Source of the DNA: Candidatus Melainabacteria bacterium
GTDB taxonomy: Bacteria; Cyanobacteriota; Vampirovibrionia; Obscuribacterales; Obscuribacteraceae
Direction: 5' to 3'
Length of the DNA: 64,000 nt
Assembly (NCBI GenBank): GCA_016716405.1
Contig: JADJWK010000004.1
Span: 868,001 to 932,000, forward strand
The notes beneath the pieces were generated by a model. It searched no databases. It saw nothing but the letters and a program-made list of their open reading frames with translations, and was not told where the DNA came from. This document shows, one piece after another, positions 47,353-56,099 of the stretch. Made by a program: the position numbers and the translations under genes. Position 1 is the first letter of the stretch, and every line of letters begins with the position of its first letter.

Positions 47353-48056
47353 CTATCGGTTATCTACAATCCGGGCCTTCTCAAAATCCGCCTGCGATTC
47401 GCTCGTTTTCCCAAGCTTCAATAGGATATGCGCTCGAGTTCTCAAATAGTTAGGGTCATTCGGTCTCATCTTTATTGCCGAATTTAAATTGACTAGCGCG
47501 GACTCAAATTTGCCCAGGTGATACAAAGAAGAACCTTTTACGTACCAATCCTCTGACTCATCGAGACCCAATGCAATTGCTCTATCGGCATCTTCAATTG
47601 CGCCTTCATAGCTCTTCAAACCAAGACGACACATTCCCCTCCCGCCATATGCTTCTACAGTCTCATCTCCTAGTTCGATTGCCCGCGTATAGTCTTTTTC
47701 AGCAGCCAATGACTGATCCTGTCGACGCAATACCCTCGCGCGAAAACGTAATAAATAATCGCGGTTACTGGGTTTCTTTGATAGCCTTACCATACTCAAT
47801 TCCAGCTTCCTTCAACTTGCCCAGCCACTCCAGACACTGTCCCTTGCCGGCGTAGTATTTCGCCTGCGGATCCGTCTTGATGCGAGCATCCATCCGTTTC
47901 ACAAAGGCCCAGAGTTCCGCTCGGGTCGGAAGAGGCTGAGAGCTTGGACTTCTGCGCCAGGACCGGAGTTGCCCAGCCATAAACGAGCACGGAAAGCAAA
48001 GCCACTCCTGCGACCAGAGCCAGTTTCTGCACTCTTGCAGGCATCCTCAGTCCCAT
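47353..48056 (-). pseudogene. exported TPR protein (two apparent frameshifts)
   Basis: The ATG at 48056 opens a signal peptide (LALVAGVALLSVLVYGWATP). Near 47940-47955 one base looks extra; the frame then reads PTRAELWAFVKRMDARIKTD and YYAGKGQCLEWLGKLKEAG. Near 47768-47778 a second extra base moves it to NRDYLLRFRARVL and on through three TPR units to 47353. Together they form one TPR protein of about 230 residues. It is probably the first gene of the LysM operon, 50 bp upstream. Both shifts are insertions, unlike the deletions seen in most other broken genes here, so they could be real decay or assembly errors. Confidence 0.65.
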
Positions 48057-48294
48057 AGTCTCTCCTGTTCTTCCTGGTTAAACGCGAATGTTACCGGGAT
48101 TCCAGACTTGCACGAAGGAAACAATAATACCATCGAAAGCCCAGACTCTTGACGGTTGCCTGGTTTGCAGGCTAGCGATTGTTAGTATCTTCCTTGCTCC
48201 CCCGGGGATCGTCAATGGGGAATTACACAGTGCCAGACGAGCCGGGGTCGGATAGGTTCCAATCCACTGGCTCAGCAAACCAACATCCTAGCAA

Positions 48295-50412
48295 TCACCC
48301 CGAGCGCATGATCTCGGCTTCCGCCAGGCGCAGGCGCTTGTCCAGCAATTCACGAAGCTGCGGGCTGCTCTCCAGCTCGGGGTCGGTTTTGATTACCGCA
48401 ATAGCTGTATTGCGTGCCTCCTCCAGGATCGTGGCATCATTGACTAGGTCGGCGAGGATCAAGTCAGGAAGACCGCTCTGCCTGTAGCCCAGGAATTCCC
48501 CCGGTCCGCGAATCTCCAGATCCTTCTCCGCCACGACGAAGCCGTCGTTGGTCTTGGTCAGGATCTCGAGCCGCTCGCGAGTCTGCTGCGCTTTCGATTC
48601 GGTGATCAAGAAGCAATAAGACTGATCGCTGCCGCGCCCGACCCGCCCGCGCAGCTGGTGCAGTTGGGCGAGCCCGAAGCGGTCGGCATTCTCGATAATC
48701 ATCGTGGTGGCATTCGGCACATCGACGCCCACCTCGATGACTGTCGTAGAGACCAGGACATCGTATTGACGGTCGCGGAACATATCCATGACCTCGTCTT
48801 TCTCCTGGGGCTTGAGCTTGCCGTGCATCAATCCGAAGCGCAGGTTCTTGTAAGTGTTCTTGAGTTTCTCGAATTCTATGGTTGCGGCTTTCGCCGAGAG
48901 GGACTCCGACTCTTCGATGAGCGGGAAGACAACATATACCTGTCTGCCGCTGCCGACTTCCTTCAAGACGAAGTCCCAGAGCTCCCGTCTCTGACCGGGA
49001 CGCAATAGCTTTGTCATGACCGGCTTTCTGCCCGGCGGCAACTCGTCGATCTCGGACACATCGAGATCGCCGTGCATTGTCATAGCCAGGGTACGCGGAA
49101 TCGGAGTAGCTGTCATCGTAAGCAACTCCGGGCTCTGGCTCTTGGCTTTGAGACGGGCTCGCTGCTTGACGCCGAAGCGATGCTGCTCGTCGATGATGAT
49201 CAAGCCGAGATTACTGAACTCGACATCATCCTCCAGAAGAGCGTGAGTGCCCACCGCGATGTGAGCCTGCCCGCTCGAGAGAAGCTGCCGTACCTCGCGA
49301 CGCTCCTTGGCACCTTGTTTTCCGAGCACAAGAGCGCATCGCAGACCGAGCGGTGTCACCAGACGTTGAAACTGCCGATAGTGCTGCTCGGCCAGTATCT
49401 CGGTCGGTGCCATCATGGCGCCTTGATAGTTGTTTTCGATTGCCACCATGAATGCCATCAGAGCGACCACCGTCTTGCCGGAGCCGACATCCCCCTGAAC
49501 AAGGCGGTGCATGGGTTTCGTCGACGCGAGATCCCTGGCTATCTCGGCGAAGACACGCTTCTGGGCGCCGGTCAGCTCGAAAGGCAGCGATTTGCTAAGG
49601 TTCACCACGAGCCCTTCATCCGAATGAGCAAGGGCTAGAGCTCCCTCGGTCTGGTCGAAACGATGGCGCCGGTGCGCGAGCTGGAGCTGGATTGCGAAGA
49701 GCTCGTCGAAGACCAGACGCCGGCGAGCTTCGTCCTTGGACTCGACATCCTCGGGGAAGTGGATTGTATAGAGAGCCTCGCGCAGCCCCATGAGCCCGAG
49801 CTTTTCGCGGATGACCTCGGGAAGGGGATCGACGATAGCGTCGCCGTATCTGTCCAGGGCATTGTGAATGACCGTTCGAAGATGCCGGAGAGAAAGTCCC
49901 TCGGTGAGCGGATAGACAGGGACCAACCTGCCGGCATGCAGACTGGCAGGCTGGGGATCTTCTGTCTCGGTCAGAAGTCCCAGTACTTCCACCTCGGCGT
50001 TTTTCAACTGAAACTTCCGGGAAAACTTGTCTCGCTCCACTATACCGGAAGCAAGCACTTGCGCTCCTTTCGGATACTGCGCCTTATACCGATCGAGCAG
50101 ATACTTGTTCGATCGTCCACCGACGAATCTCGTGATGCCGACAACACCCGTTCCATCGCCGATGGTGACAGTAAGCACAGAAATGTTTCGCTTCTTAGAT
50201 TGGAACGCGCTTACCGAGCGGATTGTGCCAAAGATGCTGACTTCCTGATCTTCTTCGAGGTCTTTGATATGCAGGCGATTCTGAAAATCCAGGTGACGCC
50301 GCGGATAGTGCCTTAGCAAATCACCGACAGTGAAAATGTCGAGCCGGTTGAGCACTGTGGCCATCTTCGGACCCACACCTTTGACGAATTGCACATCGAC
50401 GAAATCAGGCAA
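48295..50412 (-). CDS. recG: ATP-dependent DNA helicase RecG, main part
   Basis: RecG remodels stalled replication forks and Holliday junctions. The sequence has an OB-fold wedge domain (VSIFGTIRSVSAFQ) at about 50-150, Walker A QGDVGSGKTVVALMAF, the DExH box IIDEQHRFGVKQRARL, and motifs TATPIPRTL and QLRGRVGRG. It ends with the C-terminal RecG tail. The start TTG at 50412 is only the point where the call begins. The same frame stays open upstream to about 50660 and reads GKAAQKRELPQAIPPGTSL, so the true protein probably continues into the gene at 50478-51242, with a one-base shift in a triplet repeat. Full length would be about 980 residues. Confidence 0.93.
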   Translation of the reverse strand: MPDFVDVQFVKGVGPKMATVLNRLDIFTVGDLLRHYPRRHLDFQNRLHIKDLEEDQEVSIFGTIRSVSAFQSKKRNISVLTVTIGDGTGVVGITRFVGGRSNKYLLDRYKAQYPKGAQVLASGIVERDKFSRKFQLKNAEVEVLGLLTETEDPQPASLHAGRLVPVYPLTEGLSLRHLRTVIHNALDRYGDAIVDPLPEVIREKLGLMGLREALYTIHFPEDVESKDEARRRLVFDELFAIQLQLAHRRHRFDQTEGALALAHSDEGLVVNLSKSLPFELTGAQKRVFAEIARDLASTKPMHRLVQGDVGSGKTVVALMAFMVAIENNYQGAMMAPTEILAEQHYRQFQRLVTPLGLRCALVLGKQGAKERREVRQLLSSGQAHIAVGTHALLEDDVEFSNLGLIIIDEQHRFGVKQRARLKAKSQSPELLTMTATPIPRTLAMTMHGDLDVSEIDELPPGRKPVMTKLLRPGQRRELWDFVLKEVGSGRQVYVVFPLIEESESLSAKAATIEFEKLKNTYKNLRFGLMHGKLKPQEKDEVMDMFRDRQYDVLVSTTVIEVGVDVPNATTMIIENADRFGLAQLHQLRGRVGRGSDQSYCFLITESKAQQTRERLEILTKTNDGFVVAEKDLEIRGPGEFLGYRQSGLPDLILADLVNDATILEEARNTAIAVIKTDPELESSPQLRELLDKRLRLAEAEIMRSG

Positions 50413-50477
50413 TTTGTCTGCTCCCGGGACGCCTCCTCTGGCGGCGTCCGGGCCCGGCTTCTGCTCTTCCAGCCGGG

Positions 50478-51242
50478 TCAGGCTCGTACCGGGGGGGATG
50501 GCCTGGGGGAGCTCCCGCTTCTGAGCCGCTTTGCCGCCCGGCCCGGATTTTGCCGAAACCGTCCGAACATCAGACTGGGCGAACTTGAGACTCGGAGCGC
50601 CGGCGGTGGTGGAAGCCGAAACTGCAGAGGACGAACCAGCTGCGGAAGAACTTGAAAAGAAGAAGAAGAAGAAGAAGAAGAAGAAGAAGAAGAAGAAGAA
50701 GAGCCGGCTCCGGCCTGGCGACTGGCCCTTGCCGTCTCGACGCCCTCCGGCTGCCGCCGGAACATCCGGTCCGGGTCCATCGCTCCAGTTGCAGTTCTAG
50801 CTCTAGCTCCTGCACCGCCTCCGGCAGGCACTGCCTCAGCGTCCGCTGAGGCTCCCTCTGTCTCTCCCAGGACCGCCTCTATGGCTCCGGCGTCCGGCTC
50901 CTCCTCCGGGTGAGTTTTCAGGCGCTCCAGGCGCGCTTTGTGGAGACTTTCCACGTACGGGATCAGCATCTCCTCGGCCCTGCTCACGATGGAGATCCGG
51001 GTGCCCACGTCAGTGTTGGGGTACTGGCGGAAAAGCCCTCTCAGGGTCATCCAGGTGCCTTCCAGCGGAAATTCCTTGGAGAGCCGGGCGCAGGTCTGCC
51101 GCATGAACTGCGAAAAGGTCGAGCGACGCCCGTGGAAGTCCGCATAGCGAGAACGGCGCTCGATATCCAGCGCCTTGTACATAGCCCGAAGCGCTTCGTC
51201 TTTCGACTGCTTGCTCTTGCTGTCGCCAATGACCGGAGACAC
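50478..51242 (-). CDS. RecG N-terminal extension, apparently shifted out of frame from recG
   Basis: Residues 1-115 match the N-terminal extension found on RecG of Cyanobacteria-like bacteria (RYADFHGRRSTFSQFMRQ, FPLEGTWMTLRGLFRQYP). A disordered linker follows with fifteen Ser codons from a triplet repeat. After the repeat this frame gives a basic, low-complexity tail with a stop at 50478. The recG frame across the same bases reads a natural Ser/Ala-rich linker (SSSSAAGSSSAVSASTTAG). A missing base within or just after the repeat would therefore join the two. The alternative is a genuine separate gene, which seems less likely. GTG start at 51242. Confidence 0.7.
   Translation of the reverse strand: MSPVIGDSKSKQSKDEALRAMYKALDIERRSRYADFHGRRSTFSQFMRQTCARLSKEFPLEGTWMTLRGLFRQYPNTDVGTRISIVSRAEEMLIPYVESLHKARLERLKTHPEEEPDAGAIEAVLGETEGASADAEAVPAGGGAGARARTATGAMDPDRMFRRQPEGVETARASRQAGAGSSSSSSSSSSSSSSSFQVLPQLVRPLQFRLPPPPALRVSSSPSLMFGRFRQNPGRAAKRLRSGSSPRPSPPVRA
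50657..50701. repeat. (AAG)15 triplet microsatellite in coding sequence
   Basis: Fifteen perfect AAG units in the plus strand, read as TCT on the minus strand, give a run of 15 Ser in the RecG linker. The same bases would give poly-Leu or poly-Phe in the other frames. A tract of this kind is prone to slippage. Confidence 0.95.
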
Positions 51243-51413
51243 GAATATGACCAGAATTGCTAGCTTTTATAAGACTAAGCCAAAGCCTGCCGGATTGCCA
51301 GAGCCCAGGCTACACCTCAGACGAATCTAAAAGGCGAAAAGATATTGCCTGCCTATACACAGAACCGCACCGGGTCATCTCCGCCCGGCGCGGAGGCGGG
51401 CAGTTGCGAGCCC

Positions 51414-51992
51414 TTACTGGAGGCGGTTGAGGATAAGCTTACTGATAGCTTTGAGAGTAGCGAATACGCCGAGACCTTCCGAAGCGACCGCCTCGAAACT
51501 CGGGACCTGGCGCTGGTTGAGCTCGCGCTCCATACGCTCGATGGGCATGGCGTTGGCGAGGTCGCGCTTGTTGTACTGCAGGACCCATGGGATGTTGTCG
51601 AGAGTCAGACTGTACTCGGCGAGGTTCTCGATCATGTTTTGCAGAGAGTCGATATTGTCCTTCGAGCGCATGACATCGGAGTCTGCTACGAAGATGATGC
51701 CGTCGACGCCGTTCAGAATAAGCTTTCGGCTGGCGTTGTACTCGACCTGACCGGGGACCGTATAGAGGGAGAATCTCGTCTTGAAACCCTGCACCGAACC
51801 GAGGTCGAGGGGAAGGAAGTCGAAGAAGAGAGTACGTTCGGTCTCCGTAGCCAAGCTGATGAGCTCGCCCCTGGTGGTCGGCGCCAGCTGGCTATGAATG
51901 TACTTCAAATTGGTGGTCTTGCCACCAAGACCGGTGCCGTAGTAAACAATTTTGCAGTTGATTTCTCGAGCCGCGTAGTTTACGAGTGCCAT
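51414..51992 (-). CDS. mglA: MglA-type small Ras-like GTPase
   Basis: A 192-residue Ras-like GTPase of the MglA/SofG group that sets cell polarity in gliding and twitching bacteria. The P-loop is GTGLGGKTT (about 19-27), the switch II region has the variant TVPGQVEYN in place of DTPGQ, and NKRD (141-144) selects guanine. The unusual switch II Val fits the MglA family. The GAP partner MglB (roadblock/LC7) is not encoded in the window. The gene is single and is divergent from rpmB across 513 bp. In this lineage it may control envelope or surface-protein placement. Confidence 0.88.
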   Translation of the reverse strand: MALVNYAAREINCKIVYYGTGLGGKTTNLKYIHSQLAPTTRGELISLATETERTLFFDFLPLDLGSVQGFKTRFSLYTVPGQVEYNASRKLILNGVDGIIFVADSDVMRSKDNIDSLQNMIENLAEYSLTLDNIPWVLQYNKRDLANAMPIERMERELNQRQVPSFEAVASEGLGVFATLKAISKLILNRLQ

Positions 51993-52505
51993 CCCTGGTT
52001 TCCTAACTCGCTACTTTTTTCCAATCGCCTATTTTCCATCATTGACAACATTCGGCGGGTCTTTGAACAACGAATTGATATCACGAATTCATATTCACGC
52101 GAAAGACAAGCCTGATCATGTCCAACGAACTACGGTTACTAAACTCTACGCTGGTGGCTCGAAGCTTCCCCAGATCTCTCGTTGACCCTCTGGAAGATCC
52201 CGAATGATAAGAAAACCTGACAACGCCAGCGTTTCGATTCCCCAAAAAACAGACTACCACGCCAGAGAAGATCATGGGGGATTATTGTGTCTAATTGTTC
52301 ATTTAGGACATTACAATTGACAATAATTCCTGTAGCCTATAGCGAATAGCATGCTAGAATGCACCCTTTGCCTGGCAGTGATATCCAGGCTTTCGGCAGA
52401 ATCCGCCCCCTCACTTATCGGACGGATTTCTTTCCCTCCAGCGCCCACAGCTGGTCACGGGGAGCCGATGTCAACCAGGTAACTTCTATTTGGGAAGGCG
52501 TTCTA
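51993..52505. promoter_or_regulatory. 513-bp divergent region between mglA and rpmB with promoter candidate
   Basis: No gene is supported here. TTGACA at 52317-52322 with TATAGC at 52338-52343 (15-bp spacer) is the best -35/-10 pair for rpmB, leaving a leader of about 160 bases. The leader before rpmB has no clear riboswitch fold that I can confirm. The rest of the gap toward mglA is AT-richer than its flanks but shows no recognisable motif. Confidence 0.35.
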
Positions 52506-52709
52506 ATGGCTAAGCGATGTGACGTATGCGGTAAAGGACCCAGGACCGGTGTCAACTACACCTTCTTGCGGTCTCACTTCAACCCGCACAACCGGCGCCG
52601 CTGGCTGCCCAACCTGCAGTCCGTGCGTGCCCGGGTCCAGAATACCGTCAAGAGAATGAAGGTCTGCACCTCCTGCCTCAAAGCCGGCAAGATTGCCCGC
52701 GCTCTCTAA
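52506..52709 (+). CDS. rpmB: 50S ribosomal protein L28
   Basis: A 67-residue basic protein with the L28 signature MAKRCDVCGKGPRTGVN and the RRWLPNLQSV core, ending CTSCLKAGKIARAL. It carries the CxxC pair at 5-8 and a second CxxC at 58-61 of the zinc-ribbon L28 type, suggesting a zinc-bound form. The ATG at 52506 begins the conserved start; the frame upstream is open but not conserved. It is transcribed alone and ends 31 bp before a hairpin. Confidence 0.96.
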   Translation: MAKRCDVCGKGPRTGVNYTFLRSHFNPHNRRRWLPNLQSVRARVQNTVKRMKVCTSCLKAGKIARAL

Positions 52710-52739
52710 GCGACCTTACTGGACGAAAAGACTTGAATC

Positions 52740-52768
52740 GACCACCCGGACCGATTGGACGGGTGGTC
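52740..52768. terminator. hairpin terminator between rpmB and hslO
   Basis: A 9-bp perfect stem GACCACCCG / CGGGTGGTC with an 11-base loop sits between convergent rpmB and hslO. There is no strong T-run on either side, so it may be Rho-independent only in part. Confidence 0.65.
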
Positions 52769-52806
52769 AAGCTTGTCTGTCATTTGGCATGTTTAGCTGA
52801 ACAGCC

Positions 52807-53679
52807 CTAGGACCGGGCCAGATCGAGGAGCCGATCTTTGCCCACCAGGTAGTACTCGTTGCAGAAGTGACAGCGACCTTCCGCCTGACCGTCTTCTTCG
52901 GCCATGGAGAGGAGGTCTTTCTTGGAGAGAATCTTGAGAGCCTCGACGAAGCGCTCCTTGGAGCACTTGCAGTTGAAGGAGACCGGCTCCTCCTCGGTGA
53001 GAGTGAGGACCTCGAAACCACTAAGTATGCGCTTGAGAATCTCTTCGAGACCCATTCCCCGGCGCATGAGGAAGGTGAAGGTGCCGAAAGTGGTGATATT
53101 GTTCTCGATCCGGCAGATGGCTTCTTCGGTGTGGTCGGGCAGCAGTTGAATGATCAAGCCGCCGGCCGCCTCCACTCCCTGCCGCGAGAGATGCGCTCCC
53201 ACCACGACTATAGAGCCGGTCTGGTCGGAGGCCACGAGATAGCGGTTGATGTCCTCGCCCACCTCGCCTGATACCAGCTCCACCGCCGACATATATGGTC
53301 GCCCGAAGCCGTGATCGACCGTCACATGAAGATATCCGGTCTTGCCGATGGCTCCCCCAACATCAAAATTCCCCAGGGAGTTTAACGGTAACTCGACCTG
53401 GGGATTGTCTACATAACCTCTGACTGTGCCGTTCGGCGACGCGTCAACGAATACCCTGCCCAGGGGTCCGTTGCCCTGGAACTTCAAGGCCACCTGACCT
53501 TCACGGCACTGCATCTGGGCGAGCAGGAGACCGGCGGTCATGGCGCGGCCGAGAGCGGCGGTGGCTGTGAAGGACAGCCCGTGCTTCCCGCGGGCGCACT
53601 CCACGGCTTGCGTAGTCGTGGCGATGGCTGCGCGGATGCTCCCGTCGGCAGTCATGGCTTTCAAGATACCGTCCTTCAT
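52807..53679 (-). CDS. hslO: redox-regulated chaperone Hsp33
   Basis: Hsp33 is a cytosolic holdase that is switched on when its zinc-binding cysteines are oxidised. The four Cys are present as NCKCSKERF and CHFCNEYY near the C-terminus, and the family's opening MKDGILKAMTADGSIRA is clear. The ATG at 53679 follows a GAGGG-type ribosome-binding site. A GTG at 53709 would add ten residues but lacks one. The gene is 60 bp downstream of prmC on the same strand, so it may be the last gene of the prfA-prmC transcript. Confidence 0.92.
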   Translation of the reverse strand: MKDGILKAMTADGSIRAAIATTTQAVECARGKHGLSFTATAALGRAMTAGLLLAQMQCREGQVALKFQGNGPLGRVFVDASPNGTVRGYVDNPQVELPLNSLGNFDVGGAIGKTGYLHVTVDHGFGRPYMSAVELVSGEVGEDINRYLVASDQTGSIVVVGAHLSRQGVEAAGGLIIQLLPDHTEEAICRIENNITTFGTFTFLMRRGMGLEEILKRILSGFEVLTLTEEEPVSFNCKCSKERFVEALKILSKKDLLSMAEEDGQAEGRCHFCNEYYLVGKDRLLDLARS

Positions 53680-53739
53680 CCTTGCCCTCGGTAACACACG
53701 TCTATTCACTAATTTTAACAGTTGCTAAGGTTTTGACAA

Positions 53740-54639
53740 CTACCGGATCGAACGGGAGGCAGTCACCACGCGAGAAATGCCATTGACATCACGCAAACTG
53801 GTGACTTTCTCCCAGCCGGCCTCGGCAAAAATCGCTTTCACCGGATCAGCCTGGCCATCACCCACTTCGACCACGATGAAACCGCCGGTGGAATCAAGCA
53901 GGTCGGCGGCGGTAGTACTGAGCTTGCGATAGAACCGCAAACCATCGGGGTCCCGGCCGAATAGAGCCTCATGAGGCTCGAAGTCCACCACCTCAGGCTC
54001 CAGGGTCGATTGCTGATCCTGAGGTATATACGGCGGATTAGAGACAATTAGATCGAAGCGCTCGCTCAGGGTCCACCAGAGACCCTCGCTCTTCAGGCTG
54101 AGCCGATCCGCCACCCGGTGCAGGGCGGCATTCTCGGCAGTCAGCGCCAGGGCCTCTTCGTTGATGTCGGTGCCGGTGACCAGCAGACGGTCGTTCTTCT
54201 TGAGAAGACCGACGGCGATTGCGCCGGAGCCGACGCCTATCTCCAGCACTTTTATCGGTCTGTCTTCGGGCAGGCTCCGGGCGAGACCGCGGGCCAGATC
54301 CAGAGCCGCCTCCACCACCGTCTCGGTGTCGGTGCGGGGGATGAAGACCCCTTCCCGGACTTTGATCTTCAAGTCCAGGAATTGAGCCTCCCCCAGACAG
54401 TACTGGATGGGCTTGCGGCGGGCGCGCTCGGTGAGGAGCCGCTCGGCCTTTTCGAGCTGCCTCTCGGTCATGGGCAGGTCGTCGCAGACAAGCTGCTTGG
54501 AGTTGCTCATTCCCGAGACGCTCTCGACGATCATGTCGGCTTCCACCCGGGCCTCGCCGCTCTCTATGCCGAAAGAGACCAGATGAGCGACGATCTCCTT
54601 CTTCGTCTCTTTCAGTTTCAGTCCGGGGGTGAGCCGCAC
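53740..54639 (-). CDS. prmC: peptide chain release factor N5-glutamine methyltransferase
   Basis: PrmC methylates the Gln of the GGQ motif in release factors RF1 and RF2, raising their activity. The SAM-binding motif EIGVGSGAIAVGLL and the substrate motif NPPYIP are both present, and 299 residues is normal. It starts at GTG directly after the prfA stop with no gap (TGAGTG). The two are encoded as a pair in most bacteria, and here the enzyme follows its own substrate gene. Confidence 0.95.
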   Translation of the reverse strand: MRLTPGLKLKETKKEIVAHLVSFGIESGEARVEADMIVESVSGMSNSKQLVCDDLPMTERQLEKAERLLTERARRKPIQYCLGEAQFLDLKIKVREGVFIPRTDTETVVEAALDLARGLARSLPEDRPIKVLEIGVGSGAIAVGLLKKNDRLLVTGTDINEEALALTAENAALHRVADRLSLKSEGLWWTLSERFDLIVSNPPYIPQDQQSTLEPEVVDFEPHEALFGRDPDGLRFYRKLSTTAADLLDSTGGFIVVEVGDGQADPVKAIFAEAGWEKVTSLRDVNGISRVVTASRSIR

Positions 54640-55713
54640 TCAGAGACCTTCCATCAGCTTGGCTTGCTGCTCGTCCAGGGTGAGAGCTTCCACCAGCTTG
54701 TCCAGATCCCCTTCCATAATCAGCTGCAGCGAAAAGTTCTGATTGAGCCGGTGGTCTGTCACCCGGTTGTCCTTGTAGTTGTAGGTGCGAATCTTCTCCG
54801 ATCGATCGCCGGAGCCTACCTGGGATTTGCGCTGATCGTAGATAGCCTTCTGCTGCTCCTCGAGCTTGAGCTTGTAGAGCTTGTTCCGGAGAATCTGCTT
54901 GGCCCGCTCTTTGTTTTGCAGCTGGCTGCGCTCTTCCGAGCATGCCACCATGATGCCGGACGGCTTGTGAAAGATCCGCACGGCGGTCTCGACTTTGTTG
55001 ACGTTCTGGCCGCCGGCTCCACCCGAGCGCATGGTGGAGATCTCCATGTCGTTCTCGTTGAGCTCGACATCCACCTCTTCGGCTTCGGGCATGACCGCTA
55101 CCGTGGCCGTGGACGTGTGCACCCGGCCGGAGGCTTCCGTCTGGGGTACGCGCTGGACCCGGTGCACCCCGGATTCGTACTTGAACTTGCTATAGGCGCC
55201 GTCTGCCTTGACGCTGAAGATGACTTCCTTGTAGCCACCCACTTCGCCTTCGTGACAGCTCTCGATGTTGTAGGGCCAGCCCAGGCGGTCGGCGTACTTC
55301 ATATAGAGACGCAAGAGGTCGCCGGCGAACAGGGACGCCTCATCGCCACCGGCGGCCGCCCGGATCTCGACCATGATGTCTTTGTCGTCGTTGGGATCCC
55401 GAGGCAGAAGCAAGACCTTGAGCTCTTCCACCAGCTCTTCGTCTCGTTTTCTCGACGCTTCCAGCTCTTTCTCGAGTTGCAGGCGCTCTTCCTTGTCCTG
55501 GCTGTCCCGCAAGAAGGCCTGCCACTCCTCGATATCCTTCTGGACCCGTTGCCATTCTTGATAAGTGGAGATTGTCGGCTCGAGCTGGCGGCGGGTACGG
55601 GCGAGGGTCTTGAGACGCGACTGATCGGAGACCACTTCCGGATCCGAGAGCTGCTTCTCGATGTCTTGGAAAGTTTTCGATATGTCGTCAAGCTTTTCGA
55701 CGAAATGGTCCAT
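54640..55713 (-). CDS. prfA: peptide chain release factor 1
   Basis: RF1 reads UAA and UAG stop codons and triggers peptide release. The GGQ motif is at about 234-236 (SGGAGGQNVNKVETAV) and the codon-recognition tripeptide is PQT in RVPQTEASGRVHTS, where most RF1 proteins have PAT or PxT. At 357 residues it is normal length. The ATG at 55713 fits the conserved start MDHFVEKLDDISKTF. It lies 30 bp downstream of tRNA-Ser on the same strand and is followed directly by prmC. Confidence 0.96.
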   Translation of the reverse strand: MDHFVEKLDDISKTFQDIEKQLSDPEVVSDQSRLKTLARTRRQLEPTISTYQEWQRVQKDIEEWQAFLRDSQDKEERLQLEKELEASRKRDEELVEELKVLLLPRDPNDDKDIMVEIRAAAGGDEASLFAGDLLRLYMKYADRLGWPYNIESCHEGEVGGYKEVIFSVKADGAYSKFKYESGVHRVQRVPQTEASGRVHTSTATVAVMPEAEEVDVELNENDMEISTMRSGGAGGQNVNKVETAVRIFHKPSGIMVACSEERSQLQNKERAKQILRNKLYKLKLEEQQKAIYDQRKSQVGSGDRSEKIRTYNYKDNRVTDHRLNQNFSLQLIMEGDLDKLVEALTLDEQQAKLMEGL

Positions 55714-55742
55714 AACGCCTGCCGTGGCCGTAAATCAAAGAT

Positions 55743-55829
55743 CGGAGAGGGAGGGATTCGAACCCTCGCTGCGTTTTAGCGCAGACGGTCTTTCCAGGAC
55801 CGCACGATAGACCACTCTGACACCTCTCC
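55743..55829 (-). tRNA. tRNA-Ser (GGA)
   Basis: A class II tRNA with acceptor GGAGAGG/CCTCTCC, anticodon loop CTGGAAA (anticodon GGA, codon TCC), long variable arm CTGCGCTAAAACGCAG and T-loop GGTTCGAATCC. CCA is not encoded. It may share a transcript with prfA. Confidence 0.95.
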
Positions 55830-55896
55830 AGATTAGTCCAGCCTGACATTATAAACGAATCCGGATGTCCGGGGAGCAATTATGACCGGCCGGACT

Positions 55897-56076
55897 TTAC
55901 CTCTTTGTTCCGGTTACCAGAAACTGCTTGCCGAAGAACCTCCAGGCAAAAGGCAGCTTCAAATAGGTCTTTACCAGGAAGGGATGAGCCGGGGTCCTGC
56001 CCTGCATCGTGTAGGGGAGAAACTGCGCTACCGACTCGCTTAGAGGAAAATCCTGACTGGCTCGAAATCGCGACAT
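55897..56076 (-). pseudogene. C-terminal fragment resembling a glycan-cluster SAM methyltransferase
   Basis: A 59-residue open frame: MSRFRASQDFPLSESVAQFL, then PYTMQGRTPAHPFLVKTYLK and LPFAWRFFGKQFLVTGTKR. Its ending looks like the C-terminus of class I methyltransferases found beside glycosyltransferases. No SAM-binding motif precedes it, because the divergent glycosyltransferase begins 24 bp away. It is probably the left-over end of a gene whose 5' part was replaced. It could instead be a short unknown gene. Confidence 0.4.
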
Positions 56077-56099
56077 AACCGAACTCGAGAAAAGACTCC

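Noticed and set aside
50570..50815. open frame with 15 Leu in a row across the triplet repeat
   Set aside because: It is the third frame of the AAG tract within the RecG linker, and it lacks a start site and any conserved residues.
54118..55779. 553-codon open frame antisense to prmC and prfA
   Set aside because: It lies wholly over two highly conserved genes with every key motif present on the other strand.
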